A stretch of 64,000 nt of DNA from Galbula dea (lineage: Eukaryota > Chordata > Aves > Piciformes > Galbulidae): contig VWZX01002526.1 of NCBI GenBank assembly GCA_013399015.1, positions 1,456,835-1,520,834 on the forward strand, given 5' to 3'. The notes beneath the pieces are model-generated. The model ran no database searches, was not told where the DNA came from, and saw only the letters and a list, made by a program, of their open reading frames with translations. A program made the translations under genes and the position numbers. Position 1 is the stretch's first letter. Each line of letters begins with the position of its first letter. Shown in pieces: positions 36,101-51,100 of this stretch.

Positions 36101-39100
36101 AGAAGGAAACTGTCATCTGTCTGAAATGAAAATTGGGCTTCATTTTTTTTTCTTACCTTTTTGGCCCAACAAATGTCAGTATGCAAGAAACAGTTTACAA
36201 ACCTAAACTTGCTGCCATCTCAAAGGTCATCACTAGTGACCTGTAGTGAGCAGCAGTATGGACCTCTGTTCCCTAGTAGTTTGCTGTGGAGAAGCTGAAG
36301 ATGTACATAGAGGGGCTTTCAGGATTTTGGGGGACAGAATGAGAAAGTAAGATGTTATAAGTTAAAAACCTGAGGGTAGCTCTGTCTCTAAGGAGTAGTC
36401 TTACCAAGTGCTCTCTCCTCCTTTGAGGTAGTCAGTCGCAGGTCATAAATCTTGTGCCAGGGACTCCATTGGTTTGGATATAGCAGTCAGTGAGTGTGTG
36501 AGAGGTTATGGAGATAAATGAAGGAGAAGGTTAGTTTTCTGCACTGTGGATTCCTAGTCCACTGATGTGGCATGCATTTAAAATAAGTTTTCAGATGTTT
36601 TTAAGCTGTAACCTTCAGGGGAGAGATTTCTGTCAGATGTTAAAGGATTGCCAAATGCAGTCTTGAAAATTATTTAGGTTTCAATCTTATTCTTTCCTTT
36701 GGATAATTGAATACTTCTGTGCTAACTATACCTGTAACTCATAACTCATTCCAACCTTTTATAAGTTCAAATGGCAAGGAAGAGGTTACTAGGAGAGTGA
36801 TGTGAAGTAAAACTGCTTTGCACAGTATCATAAAAATGGTTGGAAAAGAGTTCTGTTCTACTTTATCCCCATTAGGGCCTAATTCTCAGAATTTGCATGT
36901 TTGGAAAGAATATACTTGCTGTCTTACTTGTGTGCTGTGCTCTACCTGTTTAACTTCAGATTTTGTTGGTAAATTATTGGTAAATTGATCCCTCTGTGCC
37001 AAGCCTCACTGATAGTGAAACAGAACACATGCAAGTGAAGAGTGCACTTAAGTCTGCAGTAACAAGTCTCTTATCTGGTGTGATTAGATTTTACCAATTC
37101 CAGTTATTTGATGCAGAGTGGCTCCATGGACCTCATTGTCCTTCATGTAGAAAAGCAAGTCATGTCACTTTTAAACAGCTCAGAACTGGGGAGCCACTCT
37201 TCTGGGCCACTGTAAATGTATTATTTGGAGTGCAGCTTGAGAACTGGGGGTTAAGTTCTGCTCTAGTAAACAGAATTTCCCACATGTGCAACTTCAGTAT
37301 GACCCTGCAAGTTCAACATACTAAGATCAAGTATTTTATGCTACAGCTTGGACAACTGCAATGTGAAAGCAGATCTGCTTTTAAATCTCTTGGGTACACA
37401 TGTAGACCATGTTTTATGTCAGTTAATGCTCAAGCCAAAACACACTGGTTTATAGAAGGCATGTAGGAAAGTTTGAGGCAGGCTATGTAAACACCAGCAC
37501 CATCTTTTAAATCAGCCCCCATAATTTCCTTGTGGAGGATGGTTTTCTATAATGCTTTACCCACAAGGCAGGCAGTTGGTGTCATGAATAGATAGAGAGG
37601 AAGACCACTTTTGGAAGGGTCACAAACCCTCAGTTGATTAAAATTCTCTCTGATATGTCCTGTTGCCAGCATTTGTATGCCTAGAGATTTACTAGTGAGT
37701 GGTGAGCTGCAGTTTTTTCCTGGAGCCACAGGCTACAATGGAAAACCCTGCCTGTAGACTCCAACCTGCAGTTCATTTGTTGAAGCAAATAGGAAAAGCA
37801 CTAATAGGATTTACATTTGGCTTGATATAGCCACATGAGGAATTAACCTCAATAAAGGCAACTGCGTAGAAGAATGCAGATTTTCTTTAGGAGCTTAGTA
37901 TGGGTTGTTCTCAAAATTCCTCTGGTTTAAGTACACAATGAATAATGAGTTAGAAGAATCAGTGTGTTTTGTCCAATTCAGCAATACTTTTAAAATAGCA
38001 AATAATTTGAAAGTGAATGCAGTGTTACTGTTCTTTGCCTTTTAGCTGATAGGGCTTCCCAGAAGCACAGTTGTGACAAAAATGATCACAGGCAGTGTGT
38101 TTATTCCTATTGTAAACAGACCTATAGTCCTAAAGACTTTTAAAAGGCCAAGAGGTTGATTTTGCAGCAGTTGTAGTAACAATTAACAATGTACTTTTTG
38201 TAAGCCTGTTGTGGGCTTCTTGGGAGGCTTTGAGTATTGAAAAGGGGAGTAAAGCACTTGGAGGCTGCATGACGTGAATGGCCTAAGAAGTGTAGGTAGG
38301 ATCAGGTTTTTTCTGCTGTGACTAGTTTGGGCATTCCTAGCTGGAAAAATACCTAGCTTTTAGAATATGAAGTTTATATGCAGTACCTAGGCTTATTAGC
38401 CATTATATTGTGTTAGGTCAGGTAATTATAGAAGGAGCTGTCTGTGCCAGTTACTGACCCTTAAAAGCACTGTGCAAATATGATCCTAGCTAAAATGTAA
38501 AGATCAACTGTCTGCTCAGTAATCCCCAGAAAGATGAAGGTTCTCAGATGATATCTGCAGGGGTACACAGGCCAAAAACCACCTTCTTGAGTCACTGTTC
38601 TCACATGGCTTCCAAACATGTAGTCAAGCCTGAAACCTGGGGAAGAGAAGGATAACTTTTCTCAGTGTGGAAACACAAGCTCCTTGCATTTTATTCTGCT
38701 GGACTCTTGCTGTATTTTCTAGTACACACAGCTTGGGACTGGAAATGAACTATTTTCTTTGCTGCTTGCAATTCAAGGGTGTGAATGTTGTGCTGACCAT
38801 ATTCTTGCCTGACTGCCTGACCAAAAAAGAAATACTTTTTGGCTACTTTCAAGTCTGTTTGCCTTCCTTTTCAAGTTCTGTTCCTGGATACACCACCCAG
38901 ATGCCATGCTGGGCTAAATATGTGCCAGTCATTTCTTTGGCAGTGTGAACCAGATCCTTAAGGGTTTCCTAGGGCTTGGGGGTTGGTGAGGTAGAATGCA
39001 TGCATCAGGAGTTAACTTCTGCTGCAGTGAACAGGACTTCAGGATCTAGATGATCCCTTTTAGCTCAGTGTTTATGAGAATGGTGTTTTAAATGTCTTAA

Positions 39101-42100
39101 ACTTGAGTGAGTCTCATATTTGGGATGTCCTAGCTTTGCTCTTCATCTTGCCCTTGCTTAGTTATGTTAATCAAGCTTCTACCTCTCCTTGAGGTCTGGT
39201 TAGAGCACTGCAGAGGGTAGTCAAAGCTTCCCTTGGGCACAAAATCTTTGCACCACAGAGCAGTACAGGACCAGAACACCCAAGCTAGGGCTCTGGCTGC
39301 ACTTAGTGCTGCTTTTTGATGCTGTTGGGCAGCTCCTCCTCAGCTGTGAGCACCCCCCTATTGAATGATGTTAATGGAAGACTATTCTTAAGCAGAACAG
39401 CAACGTTAACCAGATTTTTCTTTGTAGGGGATAGGAAAGGGTCAGTTCAGTCTGGGCTGAACACTGAGTTAACAGATAAGGTTTTGCTGTACTTGGAGGA
39501 AAAAAAAAATGTGTGTTAACACCAGGTTTTGGTTAGGATTTGTTTCAGCTGAGTAAGTAGCTATACCTCATATTCTGAGGTATTAATGTGTTAATCGCTG
39601 CAACAAAAGCTTCACTGTTGATGAAGAGAACAGGCTCCTGAGTTAGTGCTGAAAGATTTTCTCTTGTGTATGTAAGAGTGTTTTGAGTTTGGGGATTTTT
39701 AAAGTGCATTTGAACCCAAGTGCCTTTGTTTATAAATTTGCCAATATTCTAGAAGTGGTGACGAAAAGCCTTATTGAGCTCTGGCTAAACTGGGATGCTG
39801 CATATCTTCAGGCAACACATGTCACTGGAATTGATGTCTAATCTTGCAGTGAGACAGGGCAGTGAAGTGCTGCAGTGTTATGTAAGGCATGGAGTTGAAG
39901 TGGGGCATCACATACAGCTGAGGCATTTTAATTACAGCCCATAAAGGCAGGGGAAAGGATTAGTTGTGGCAAAACAGTTTCTTGATGGCTGCATTCCTAT
40001 ATGTTGCTGCATACATTTAGACACTTGTGGATGATGGGGAAATGAAGGCTAGTTGTGTGTGACCTTTAAATCCATCTGTATCTGCAGCTTGCTTCCCTGG
40101 CCAGCAACAGGAGACAGCATTTGCAGCCAGGGAATAATAAATACACTGAAACTGTGAAGTTAGCCTCTGGTGGTTACACTGCTGTGTGTGTATAGTTGAG
40201 TACAGCCTGCATTTTTTTTTCTGGGGCTGTGAAGAAAGTTTACAGCTTTCTATTTGTGAACACCTTTCTTATAGCCCTAAACCTGCTGTTTGGTGGAGGT
40301 TAAAAGGAAATTTTTGTATTACTGCTGGTTCAGCACACTGGGAGTTGCATCAGATTTAATCTATATTCAGTTTCAGCTTGTTAAGCACTGTGATGCAAAT
40401 TTCTGATTAGTGTCAAAGTGATATATTCCTAAATCTTGGTCAATAAGTGAGAGGAGGAAAAGTTTAAAACTAAGTTTCCCAAGAGCAAGATAGGATGGCA
40501 CAAATAATCTAGAAAACTCCAGTGAGTGTTTCATCAGTCAGTAGGAGTGCTTGGTAATATTGCCCTCTCTGGAGCTTACTTACCTGCTGTAGCATGGAGA
40601 AAGCATGTTTGGCACTCCTGGTGTTTTGAGTAAAAAAGCTTCAGCTTCTGGCTTAAATAAACCTGGCACTTTTCCCTGGTTTGAATGTACCTTGGCAAAA
40701 ATAAGTCCCATCATTTTGGGAAGTATGTAACCTATAGGAATTGCTAAACACTTTCACCATAAACTCTACAATACCAATTGATTCTTCAGTCTTTCCCTGT
40801 CATATGTTGCCTTGGATTCCTCCTCTTCAGCAGCAGCTGAAGTAGTTAATACTGACATGTGGTTGTTAGCAATGGCTTGGTATATTGGATAAGGGCATAG
40901 AGAAGTGGATTGCTGCAAGGGCAGTAAGCTAGAAATGCTCTTCTACCTTAATTACCTGAATTACTACAGTTTTACTTCTGTGGAAGTGGGTTAGTAGGAG
41001 GGTTAGAAACTTCCCAAGAAAGCTTTCAAAGCTTTACTTGACAGCATTTGTGATCATGCTAAAAGGGAAAACATTTACCTGCCTGTAGATCAGTGCCTGT
41101 GTTCTTCCTCTGGTGCCTCAGACCTCAGCTGTTCTCAGGCTTCCCCTCTCCCCCTTCCACAGATACCTTTGGCTCACTTCTCTTAACATATGCTTCTCTT
41201 TCTTGACACAGCTCCATAAAACTGGGTTATAAACTAGAAATGATCAGGCAAGCCACAAACTTTTCTCCAGCTCTGGCAGAATGGCAGTATAGCAGCACTG
41301 CTTAATGAAACACTGATGACTCCCACAGTTGCCAAATATGAGGAGGACAGTTGTAGGAGGTGGAGAAGCAATAACTGAGCAGGGGCAGAAAATGGGAAAA
41401 CTGGATGATGAAATCCTGTTAAGAGGCCTGTCACTTATTTCCTTAATTCCATTTTTCAGAAGTGTTCTTTAACATGGTTGGTGTTGGCATGCTATTGCAT
41501 GGGTAATTTCAAAAGGCAGAATAGCTGTGCCAGAAGGGGATATTACTCTCCTACAGCTTAAAAACACCATCAGGAGTCTGTGTGTGAAATACCATGCTAA
41601 TATTTTTTGTACTGAAGCTGTTGAAGAGCAAGAGCATTGCTTTATTACCAGCTTAGTTGTTGTTCTTTCCAAATGAGTGGTTCTAGTCTGGTTGTAGGCA
41701 TGGCATGTAATAGCTGTAATGGTTTCCAATTTTTTGGAAGTTGTTTCTGCTGTAAAAGTGACTTGTTTGCATTCAACTCCTAAGGAAATTTAAAATTTGA
41801 AATAGAAATTAAGGAAAAGGCTGGACAGCTCTTAGAGCATCTCTAAGTTCATCCTTTCACTATCTGTAGTTGTTCATATATCTCAAATCCATATCCAGCT
41901 TTCATCTATAAACTTGCCTTTATGAGAGGGAGTGACTGAAGCAGGAATGTAGGTGCTATAACAGTTTTGGATGTCACAGTGATGCAAGTAGCAAATCCCT
42001 GTCCTGGAAGAGGAAGGTACAGTGCTCTGACCTCTCCCCTGCAAAGTGTTTCCTTGGTCCTGTGGATTTTTCCTGATGCAATCAGGCTGCAGCTGATTTT

Positions 42101-45100
42101 TCTAGTAGCTTTGGAAAGAATTTTCAGTGTTTTGCCCTTGGATGTCAGTCCTTTGAAGGAGCATGCTTTTACTGTTAAAATCATAGACTTTTTTTAGGTT
42201 AAAAAGACCTTTAAGATCAAGCCCAACTGTTAACCCAACACTGCCAAGTCCACCACTAAATCATGCCTCTAAGTGTCATATCTACATGTCTTCTGAATTC
42301 CTCCAGGTACAGTGACTCCACTTCCCTAAGCAGCCTCTTCTGGTGCTTGAAAACCCTTTTAGTGAAGAAATTTTTATTAGTATCCAATCTAAACCTCCCT
42401 TGGTTCATATTCAGCTGGCTGTCAATCAGCAACCCCAGGTCCTTCTCTGGGCAGCTTTCCAGCCACTCTGCCCCAAGCCTGTAGTGTTGCATGGGGTTGT
42501 TGTGACTCAGGGACAGGACCTGGCACTTGGCCTTGTTGAACATAACATATTTGGTGTTGGCACATTGATCCAGCCTGTCCATGTCCCTCTGTGGAGCCTT
42601 CTTACCCTCAAGTGGATCAACACTCCTGCCCAAGTTGGTGTCATCTGAAAACTTACTGAGGGTGCTTTTAATGTCCTAGTAATATTCCTGTTATTTGTTT
42701 TCTTATCTCTTCTCTGAGTGCTCCTAACCCCATCCAAATGGAGGAATTGCTTTAACCCTCTAATCTTGTGTCCCAAATCTAATTCCTGGTTTGCAGGAGG
42801 CAGTCCTGTCCTCACTTCATGTCATCTGGAGCAGTAACAGACCAGCTGAGTGAGGCTGAGAGCCCAGCACTCCCAGCTGTTGTGCAGACATCCCTGCTGA
42901 CAAGAGCTAAACAGGAGGGGGAAAGAGGATAGACTTCTTGCAAGGAGGTGATAGTTTGTGCTCCAGAAAAGTATGTTCAGATTGTGGAGTTCACATACTC
43001 CTGCCTGTAAGATGTATATAATTTGTTGACAGCTTGTGAACATTGCAGGCTAGGCAGAAGAGCTCTTACTTGACAGGCACAAGAAGAATTTCAGGATGTG
43101 AATTTAACCAGTGGGAAGATTGAAGCCATGGTTTTGGTATCACTCCTATTTTCTGTGGTGTTGTTTTGCAGTAGGTCACTTCTGAGACACTGAGCCTTAA
43201 AACAAGCTTAAAAGCTTGTACCACCACATTTGGAAGCTGCTCTAGCCATGGTAATGGGCATCAGGTGAAATAATTGGTTTTATTCATATCCCTTCCTTGT
43301 TGATCAGAGCTCCTGTTTCAGCCCAGTAGTCAGAAGGTGGTTTCTCATGGGTGCAGGAAACTCAATGTACAAGTGCTGACTGTAGTGCTCAGACCACCAG
43401 TCAAGTCTGTTCCACTGCAGTGGAGTGTCTGTATGAGGAATGAGTCCACATATTGGCTCAGGTATGGTTTTCTTGGCAGCTTGGAGTCCCACATGAGCTC
43501 TCAGCTATTGGAAGCCCTAAAATCTGAGGGGAAAATGCAAGAAGTAAAAGGATTTGTGGTTGAAGTTTCCTGGGGATACAGTTGTCAAGAGAGGCATGCA
43601 GCTTGTTTGCTTTTTCTCTGGGGGACCCAAAAGTGTGGTAACTCTGTATTTAGTTTCAGTGTAAGGGAGCAGATATTGTGTGGTGCATTTAGCAAAGGAT
43701 TGCAGTTGCATTCTGACATCCCTGTTCCTCATGTAGACACTCCAAAGCTAAAACACTTGAGTTTGCAGTAGTTTCTAGGATTCTCTTAAGATGAAGAGCA
43801 GATACTGGGGTTCTCACTTTTTCACAGCTTTTTGTCAAGTGTTGCTTTTGCTTGCTACAGAGTCTGAACAAAGCAGCTGGTATGAGCAATACATTTTTAA
43901 ACAGATCAATGGAGTATTTTTAGCAGCATTTCATAGAGGGATGAAATTGTGGAACACAGTGTTTGCAGGGCATGACAGCTTCTTGTGCTAGTTCAGAAAT
44001 TTGAATGGTGTTTACTTGAAGTCTAGAAACAGGTCTCTAGGTGATGATTTTTGACAAATGAAACTGGGAGCTTTAGCATCCTATTCCCATATCAGATCTT
44101 ATTGTTAAGCTTATAAAGAACTATTTTTCCCCCAATAGAACTTATCAAAAAGAGGTTTTGAATAGAAACTGCTGCATGAGACTTAATCTTTCTTCCATGT
44201 AACTCGTGACCTCACGCAGCCCTTAGACTGATGGTGACACAGTGAGCATTTCCTGTGAACTGGGAGCAGTGCTGCTCTCACTATTGTTGGGCACTTTTTT
44301 TTTGTCTGGGAAAAAACAAACCCTTATTTACTAGAAGCCAGTGTCCTGTTTGTTTGTAGCTGGCTGGGAAATGCCATATTACAAGGGTCTCAGTGGCAGT
44401 CGTTGCTGCTTAACAGAAGCTGTTGTTGTGTTTTGCTCTTTCTCCCTGATTTGTATGAGACTTCTGAGGCTGCCTTGTGACCTGCTTCAGATTTGGTTCA
44501 CAGCACAAATTCTAACCTTGTTTATCCAGTATGTTTTTGTTGTTTTCTTTCCTCAGTGTTTCCTCAGATTAGCTGTCAGTAAAAGGCTAAATAATAATTC
44601 TCCAGTTTATTAGTGCTCCCCTCAGAGGCCACCAGGTTACTTTTCCAAGTTGGTGGATGCCAGTTTGCTGTGAGAGCTGCTACCTGGCAAGGCAAGCATG
44701 GCAGTGGAAAATTACAGACAAAATAAAGGAACAGCATTAAACTGGTAATGGGACACAGCTGCTTTGGCCTTTGAGTCCATGTGTGAGTTTTAGCAGCCTT
44801 TGGTAAAGGCATATGCTGTGTGATACTTCTCTTGGCTATACAAAAGCAGTCCCAACCTAGTTCTAGCCTGTTCTAGCTGGGTATAGCAGCTCTTGACAGT
44901 TGGGATGGTTTACATTTGGCTGTAAAAGGTGGTGGCAAAGTATCTGTATGACACTGGATGACAAGCTTGCTGTGTTATACTGCCTTGAAATCTAGTCAAA
45001 ACCAGCATCAGTACATCTGGTCTGCACATCAGACTGGATGCAGCAGGGCTGCTGGCCAGGCACATCACTGTAGCCAAGCTTATTTAAATTAAATGCTACC

Positions 45101-48100
45101 TCTGAGTCCTTGCCACTAGATGGGGATATCAGAAGGAACTCCTTGGATCCAAATATTCCTTTTATCTGATCATTCTGCTCATTGCCTTCTTAACTGTCTT
45201 CCCATTTTAAGATATATAACGTGGTGGAGTTCTGTAGGTACAGCAGCATATATGTACAGAGAAGGGAACTGTTGGGTTATGTACTTAGTCCTCAACTGCC
45301 TAGAGCCCTTCACAGAGATAATATCTATAAAGTTTTGTTATTGGAGCTCATTTTTGTGAGGCAGCACACCTCTGGAAGACTCAGGATTTGTTGTGTTCAT
45401 TTGTGTGTGTATATGTATGCACATAATCTCCTTAAGTATTTCAATTTTCAGTCTTATTTGTTTTGCCTCTACTGAGAGATCATGCAACCTAAATATGCAT
45501 ATCATGTGTGCACATTCAAGATACTAACACCAGAACAGCCTCTTTTAAGGGAAGAAGTATTTTGGGGTTGGAGTGCTCCCTGTCTGCCTGGAACTTGCTC
45601 ATTTATATGACAATGTCTAGCACTAAAGCAGGCCTTCTCTTGAAAGGATGAAGGTTCTCTTGACTTTACCAGTATGAAGCATGAATTTTAAGAGGAACAG
45701 CTGCAAGGTACATTTGGAAGTCTTGCTTGCTTTGTGGGACAGTGGAGGTAGTGCCCAGTGCCTCAGAAAGCTCTGTCCTGGAAGGATCCATGGTAGAACA
45801 TGGCTGTGAGCTTTACAAAAGTCTGCCTTTCCAGCAACAGTGCTGAGCAAAGCTATCAGAGGTGACACCTAAATCTATATGAGAGAAGGCTCTCCAAGGC
45901 ACCAGAACTGTTGTCTTGCAGAGTTTTGATTAACTGGGTAGCCTGTGGCTTATTGATAACACATTTCTACTTTAAGGTGTAGAAGGCAAATGCAAAAGGA
46001 AGCTTTGGGAAACTAGCTTTGCTACCTATGGTTAAAGTGATTGCTCTGTCTTTATGCTCAGATGAGGAGTCTGCTGTCCATGAGGCAGGTTCAGGAGACA
46101 ATTCTCCTGGCACCAAATGAATTTTTCCTGGGCTGTTTGTATTTTAGCTTGCATGTGTACCAGCTTCCCACCAGGAATCTTCTCTAACCACACTCAGTTT
46201 TCCACTTGAGTAACCAACTGTATTCTAATGTGATATCACAGTTTACATACACACAGTTAAATCCCACCTTCTGCTTAATAAATAACTTCTGAGTTCTGCA
46301 TAACTATGTAAACCACATAAGATGACTTTATAGGCTGCTAGCTTACAGTTGGAATGCCAGTTGTGAGAGACCTGACACTTAGGTTATGGGAATAGTCCTA
46401 TAGCATGACTCCTCCAGCAAGAGAAGAAGCAGGTTGTGCTCATGTTGGTGGTTTCTACCATTTTACAGCCTGTGGGAGTTGATGTTTCACTGGAGAGTTC
46501 TCCCTTTCCTGTTTATTTGGAGGAGCCCTGAAAGCTTTTTAGGAATTCCTCCATTTTTCTTGGCATGGGACTGTTAATTCTTGTGTAGATTTTTATCATG
46601 GCTTCTTTTTCTATATTTAGGTATTTTCCTCACTAAAGAGTAGTTCAATAAAAAAAAATCAGTCTTTGTATCTCCAAGGGTAATGCCTGCTAGTTTTTTA
46701 AGCATCCTTTTTACCTCTCCATAAGAGCTACATCCCCAACTCCATTCTGAAACCATTGATATTCATGTCTTTTGCAAAGTAAGCCATTTTCAGTGGAAGT
46801 ATTTGGAGCTAGGCTTTATTTAGAACACTTAGATGTTAGGAAGATTTGGCCTTTTCTAACTGGTGGAAAGAAGACTTCTCAAGAAAGCATTTTTATCTTT
46901 CCCCTCTGACTCACACATGGGAAGATAAGACTCCCTCACTGGAGGCATGCAGCAGAGGTTGGGTGAAAGCTTTTTTACTGGCCTGTAAAATCAAACCAGA
47001 ACACAGGCCTTAATCTGATTTGGAGTTGTTATATGCAAAGTTGACCTTGAAAGTACTGAAGTCAAAGTAATGCTGGCAGTAAAAATCACTGGGTTTTAAT
47101 AAACCTTAGGACATTTTTATGACAGTTGGCTAACTGTGGCTATATAGCAATGGGAAATACTTTCCTGTTTAGAAAGGTGCAGTTTTTGCAGCTAAAGGAA
47201 AAATACTTGTAAACAGGTTTTAGTTTTCAGAAGAAGTCATCTTTTTGAATGGATTAAGTGTTTCCAGGATTTTGTATACAGCACAGAAGTGCTGTTGTAG
47301 TCTGGAAATGAAGTGGTGGCCACAAGGGCAGAGGGGGATGGGGAGCTGTGCAATTCCCTGGTGTCCCTGGATGTACTCTCCTAGTGCTTGTCCCTGCTCT
47401 TAGTGTTTCCTTCTAGTTTCTGTTCATAGTCTCCATTAAAATGAGTTGGTTATCTCAGTGGATGTTGGAATATCAGAAGAAAGTCTCTTAATTGTGTTCA
47501 TTTTATTTGCATCTGTCTATTTAAGGTTGTTTAATCATATGAGATGGGATGATGTTTGTAATGCTTGTACAGGAGCTTTACTAGTCTTCATCCCCTGTGT
47601 TTATTTAAAGCAATTGGGATTTACTGCACAGCCTTCCCAGTGTCTCTGAAGTGTTTACTGATGGATGAGCTTTGACTGATATATCCCAGCTAATAATTCA
47701 CAAGTCACAACATCATTCAGAAAGCTTCAGTCCTCAACATCCAGCCCTCTTGCAGTGCTATGACATCAAATTATTTCAGTTGGTGGTGATTGCTGCAATA
47801 AAGATGAGTGACATTGGGTGAAGCTATAACTTCTCATTTTGTTTAAAACAGACACTGTACTGACTTGACATCCCACACTAGCAACCTCTGATGCATAACT
47901 GCTGTGTAACAGCCCTGTGGAGGCAAAATGGAAGGAGTATTTACACATTGTTTTCTCCTGCAGAAAACTAATTCACCCTCAATAAATCATAACCTGCCTA
48001 CCCTTTAGTTTTTCTTGTGTTGAGTTAAATCTTTCCCATCATCACACCACACAGACACAACCCATCTGTATGGCAGCAGTGTGGTCTGGAACAGGTGAGG

Positions 48101-51100
48101 TGCCAGTTAAATGCACAGTGCCTGAACCTGCTTGTGTGCTTGGGAAGGCTTGATCAAGTGAGAGAGAATGGAGGAATGGTGCTAACAACTCTGGCTGCTT
48201 GAACAAGAGCTTTAGGTTGGAAAATACCTCTAAGATCAAGTTGAACCATTGACCCACTACCACCCTGTCCACCAAACTATGTCATAAAGTGCCATGAAGT
48301 TTTTTTGGATGCTTCCACTTCCCTGAGGGAGCCTGTTCTGATGCCTAACCATTCTTTCAGTGAAGACCTTTTTTTCCTAATATCCAAGCTCAGTCTTCCC
48401 TGGTGCAACTTGAAGCCATTTCCTATTGTCCTATCCCTAGTTATGGGGATGAAGAGATTGAAACCCACCTCACTACAGCCTACTTTCAGGTAGTTATGTA
48501 GAGCATTAAGGTCTCTCCTGAACCTCCTTTTCTCCAGACTAAAACAACCCCAGTTCCCTCAGCTGCTCCCCCTAAAAAGTATACCTCAGCTAAAACTTTT
48601 GCATCAGTCAAGACCTCATCAAACAGTTGGAAAAGCTAAGCAGGAGGTAGTGATTTGAACCATAATGTGAAGAAGGTGCCATCTGTGCAGCCCCAGCCCT
48701 TTCCTAGAGCTCTCAAAACCTACCACAAAAAGAGTCTCTTAGTTAGATTTTAAGTGCCAGTGTGGAGTATTAGCCTTTGGAATCACAGAATCACAGAATG
48801 TTAGGAGTTGGAAGGGACCCTGAAAGATCAGGAACAGGCCTTTTGCTGCCTGTAAGAAGGAAAGGTAGCTAAAGCATGGTTGCTGCCCCTGTGGGCAGGG
48901 TGTTCATGGGCATATTTGGTCTGAAAACACAGGTTGGGAAGGCTCAGAAGGGATAAATCTCCTCCAGTACCTTTGTACTCGTGAAGGCAGCTGTTGCTGT
49001 TGGCTTCTTTGCAGCCAAAGTTGAGTCAAGTCACACAGGCCTTTACTTCAGGCCTGGATTTTGAATCCTGATGATGAAATTGGTTATTTGTGGCAAAAAA
49101 ATAGCTTACTTTCCTACAATATAATCTCCACATCAGAGCACACAAGAGTCCTGGGAAAATCTGATTTATCTCATGGAAGGAGTCAGTGTTGTTAGTTAAG
49201 ATTTGATGGTACTTTAAACAGCAAGAGATTAGACTTCCAGATTTGCAGCATAGGCTATTTTGGGCAGGGATTGGTATAATCCTGCTGGGTAATGGATGCC
49301 TCAGCTTGCTGTACAGGGAGTACAAGGTCCAAGTTGCTCTTGCCAGCAGCAAAGGTCGAATACTACTCACACTTAATGATATATGGTTTTGAATAATGAA
49401 TGGTTTTCTTTCCTGGGATAAAGACACTATGAGTTTTTCAGTCTTGGCATCAGTTGGACTGCAAAGAATTGATTGTTTTGTTTTTAATACTTTGCTAAGA
49501 AACATGGCAATGTGGTTACCTGACCTGTGCTGATAAACTGAAAAGGAGGAAGGGCTCCAAGGATGGATGGGCTCCTCTGGGCCAGTCTGCCATCTGCAGG
49601 CCACTGCTCTCCATGCTGGAAAGGACTAAAGGGATTCAGAGGTTTCATTCCTTCTCCAGAAATTATGATTTGTAATAAATTGGGTTTGGTTTTGTTTTCT
49701 TCTTGGTAAATATTACATAATATAAAACCAATTTGTTTCTATCCAATCCTATGAATCTCACCTCAGTTCTGGGAAAAAAAAACCACCCAAAACCAAACAG
49801 GGGTGGTAGAAGTAAGCAAGCCTCCTTAGATTTCTCTAGACATTTATAGTTGTTCAGTTGTATAAGTAAAGATTTTTGTATATAGATATGGGACATTCCA
49901 TGTGACTGTCAAATGACTCATTCTCAGTCCATTAAATCTTCAGTAACCCTCTGTGGTGATGGTCTCAGATGAACAGGAACACTAATGTTTGATTTCTGTT
50001 GAAGGTTGGAAGTTTTGCCAAGGAGATATGGTATATCACAACCAGGTAGCTTTTCAAGCATCCCAAAGGTCTTTGGTTTTATAGTCCACAAACAGGTAGA
50101 GGATGCTACAAAGCTATTTGGCTTTGAGAAAGCAGAGCTTGGCTGCTGCTTCTTCAGAGTAGTAGTACAGAAACCTCTGTCAACAATAAAATTCCATGCA
50201 CTCAACAAAATTCAGCAGAAGTGTGATATTTTTGGACAGTAGTAAGTAATTTAGACTAGTGATTCCACTGTTATCTATCTCTTAACTTTTATTTCAGTAG
50301 CTTAAATATAGCTTCTAATTGCCCAGGTATTTGAAAGCTAAATTTTCTGTGCTTTCCTTAGCTGTTTGTTAACCATTGGTAAGAAACTTTAACCGGATTG
50401 TTCCTATGGGGAGGAGTTTGCTGCAAGTAAACGAGTGATCAATGTACAGTTTTCCAAGGCATAACAAAATGTCATGTATGAAGTGAAACATTTGATCTGT
50501 ACCACATAACCTTTAAATCATTTTTGTCTTTGTTTTAGGTCTTCCTGAGCAGTACTACAGCCTCACTTGGTTCCTTAGCCCTATCCTGGGCTTGATCTTC
50601 ACTCCGCTTATAGGTTCAGCTAGCGACCGCTGCACCCTGAGCTGGGGCCGCCGGCGGCCTTTTATTCTTGCTCTCTGCATTGGTGTCCTCTTTGGAGTTG
50701 CACTTTTCCTTAATGGTTCTGTTATAGGTAAATAATGAGGCAATCACCTCTGTATATCTCCTGCTAGCATACCTGCTTTCAGACTTTTATGGAGGAAGGA
50801 AAGATAACGATATGCAGTTGATTTAACTTGTGCTCAGTGTTAAGATCATCAGAAATCTCTGCAAGGCTGCACTCGAGCTATCCATGGTGTATGTTTTCTT
50901 TCTTGCTTGAAAGTTCTGGTGCTGTGCTAAGTGTTGTGCAATCATAGCTGCAACTGGTCATACAGTGTTATTAATACAATGGTTGCCAGCATAATGTTTG
51001 CAGTCACTGAGACCAATTTGGTCGATCCTTGACATGGGAAAATTGTAGCAACCTGTTCACAGGGAAATGTTTCCTGTTGTGATCCATTTTCCCTTTAATG

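Larger units (their letters stand above)
27199..50538 (+). other. SLC45A4: intron 2, about 23.3 kb
   Basis: Bounded by GTAAGT at 27199 and TTTGTTTTAG at 50538. It holds four CR1 fragments (28336, 42180, 48211 and 48780), a few small inverted repeats and otherwise AT-rich sequence. Several open frames of 90-190 codons occur on either strand, but none has recognisable domains or flanking splice signals in keeping with the SLC45A4 frame. I see no further gene in it. Confidence 0.85.

Noticed and set aside
36996..37466. + strand open frame of 156 codons in intron 2
   Set aside because: No recognisable domain, no splice-site context joining it to the gene in frame, and ordinary AT-rich composition.
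43337..43771. + strand open frame of 144 codons in intron 2
   Set aside because: No recognised similarity; it overlaps other frames on the opposite strand, as expected by chance.
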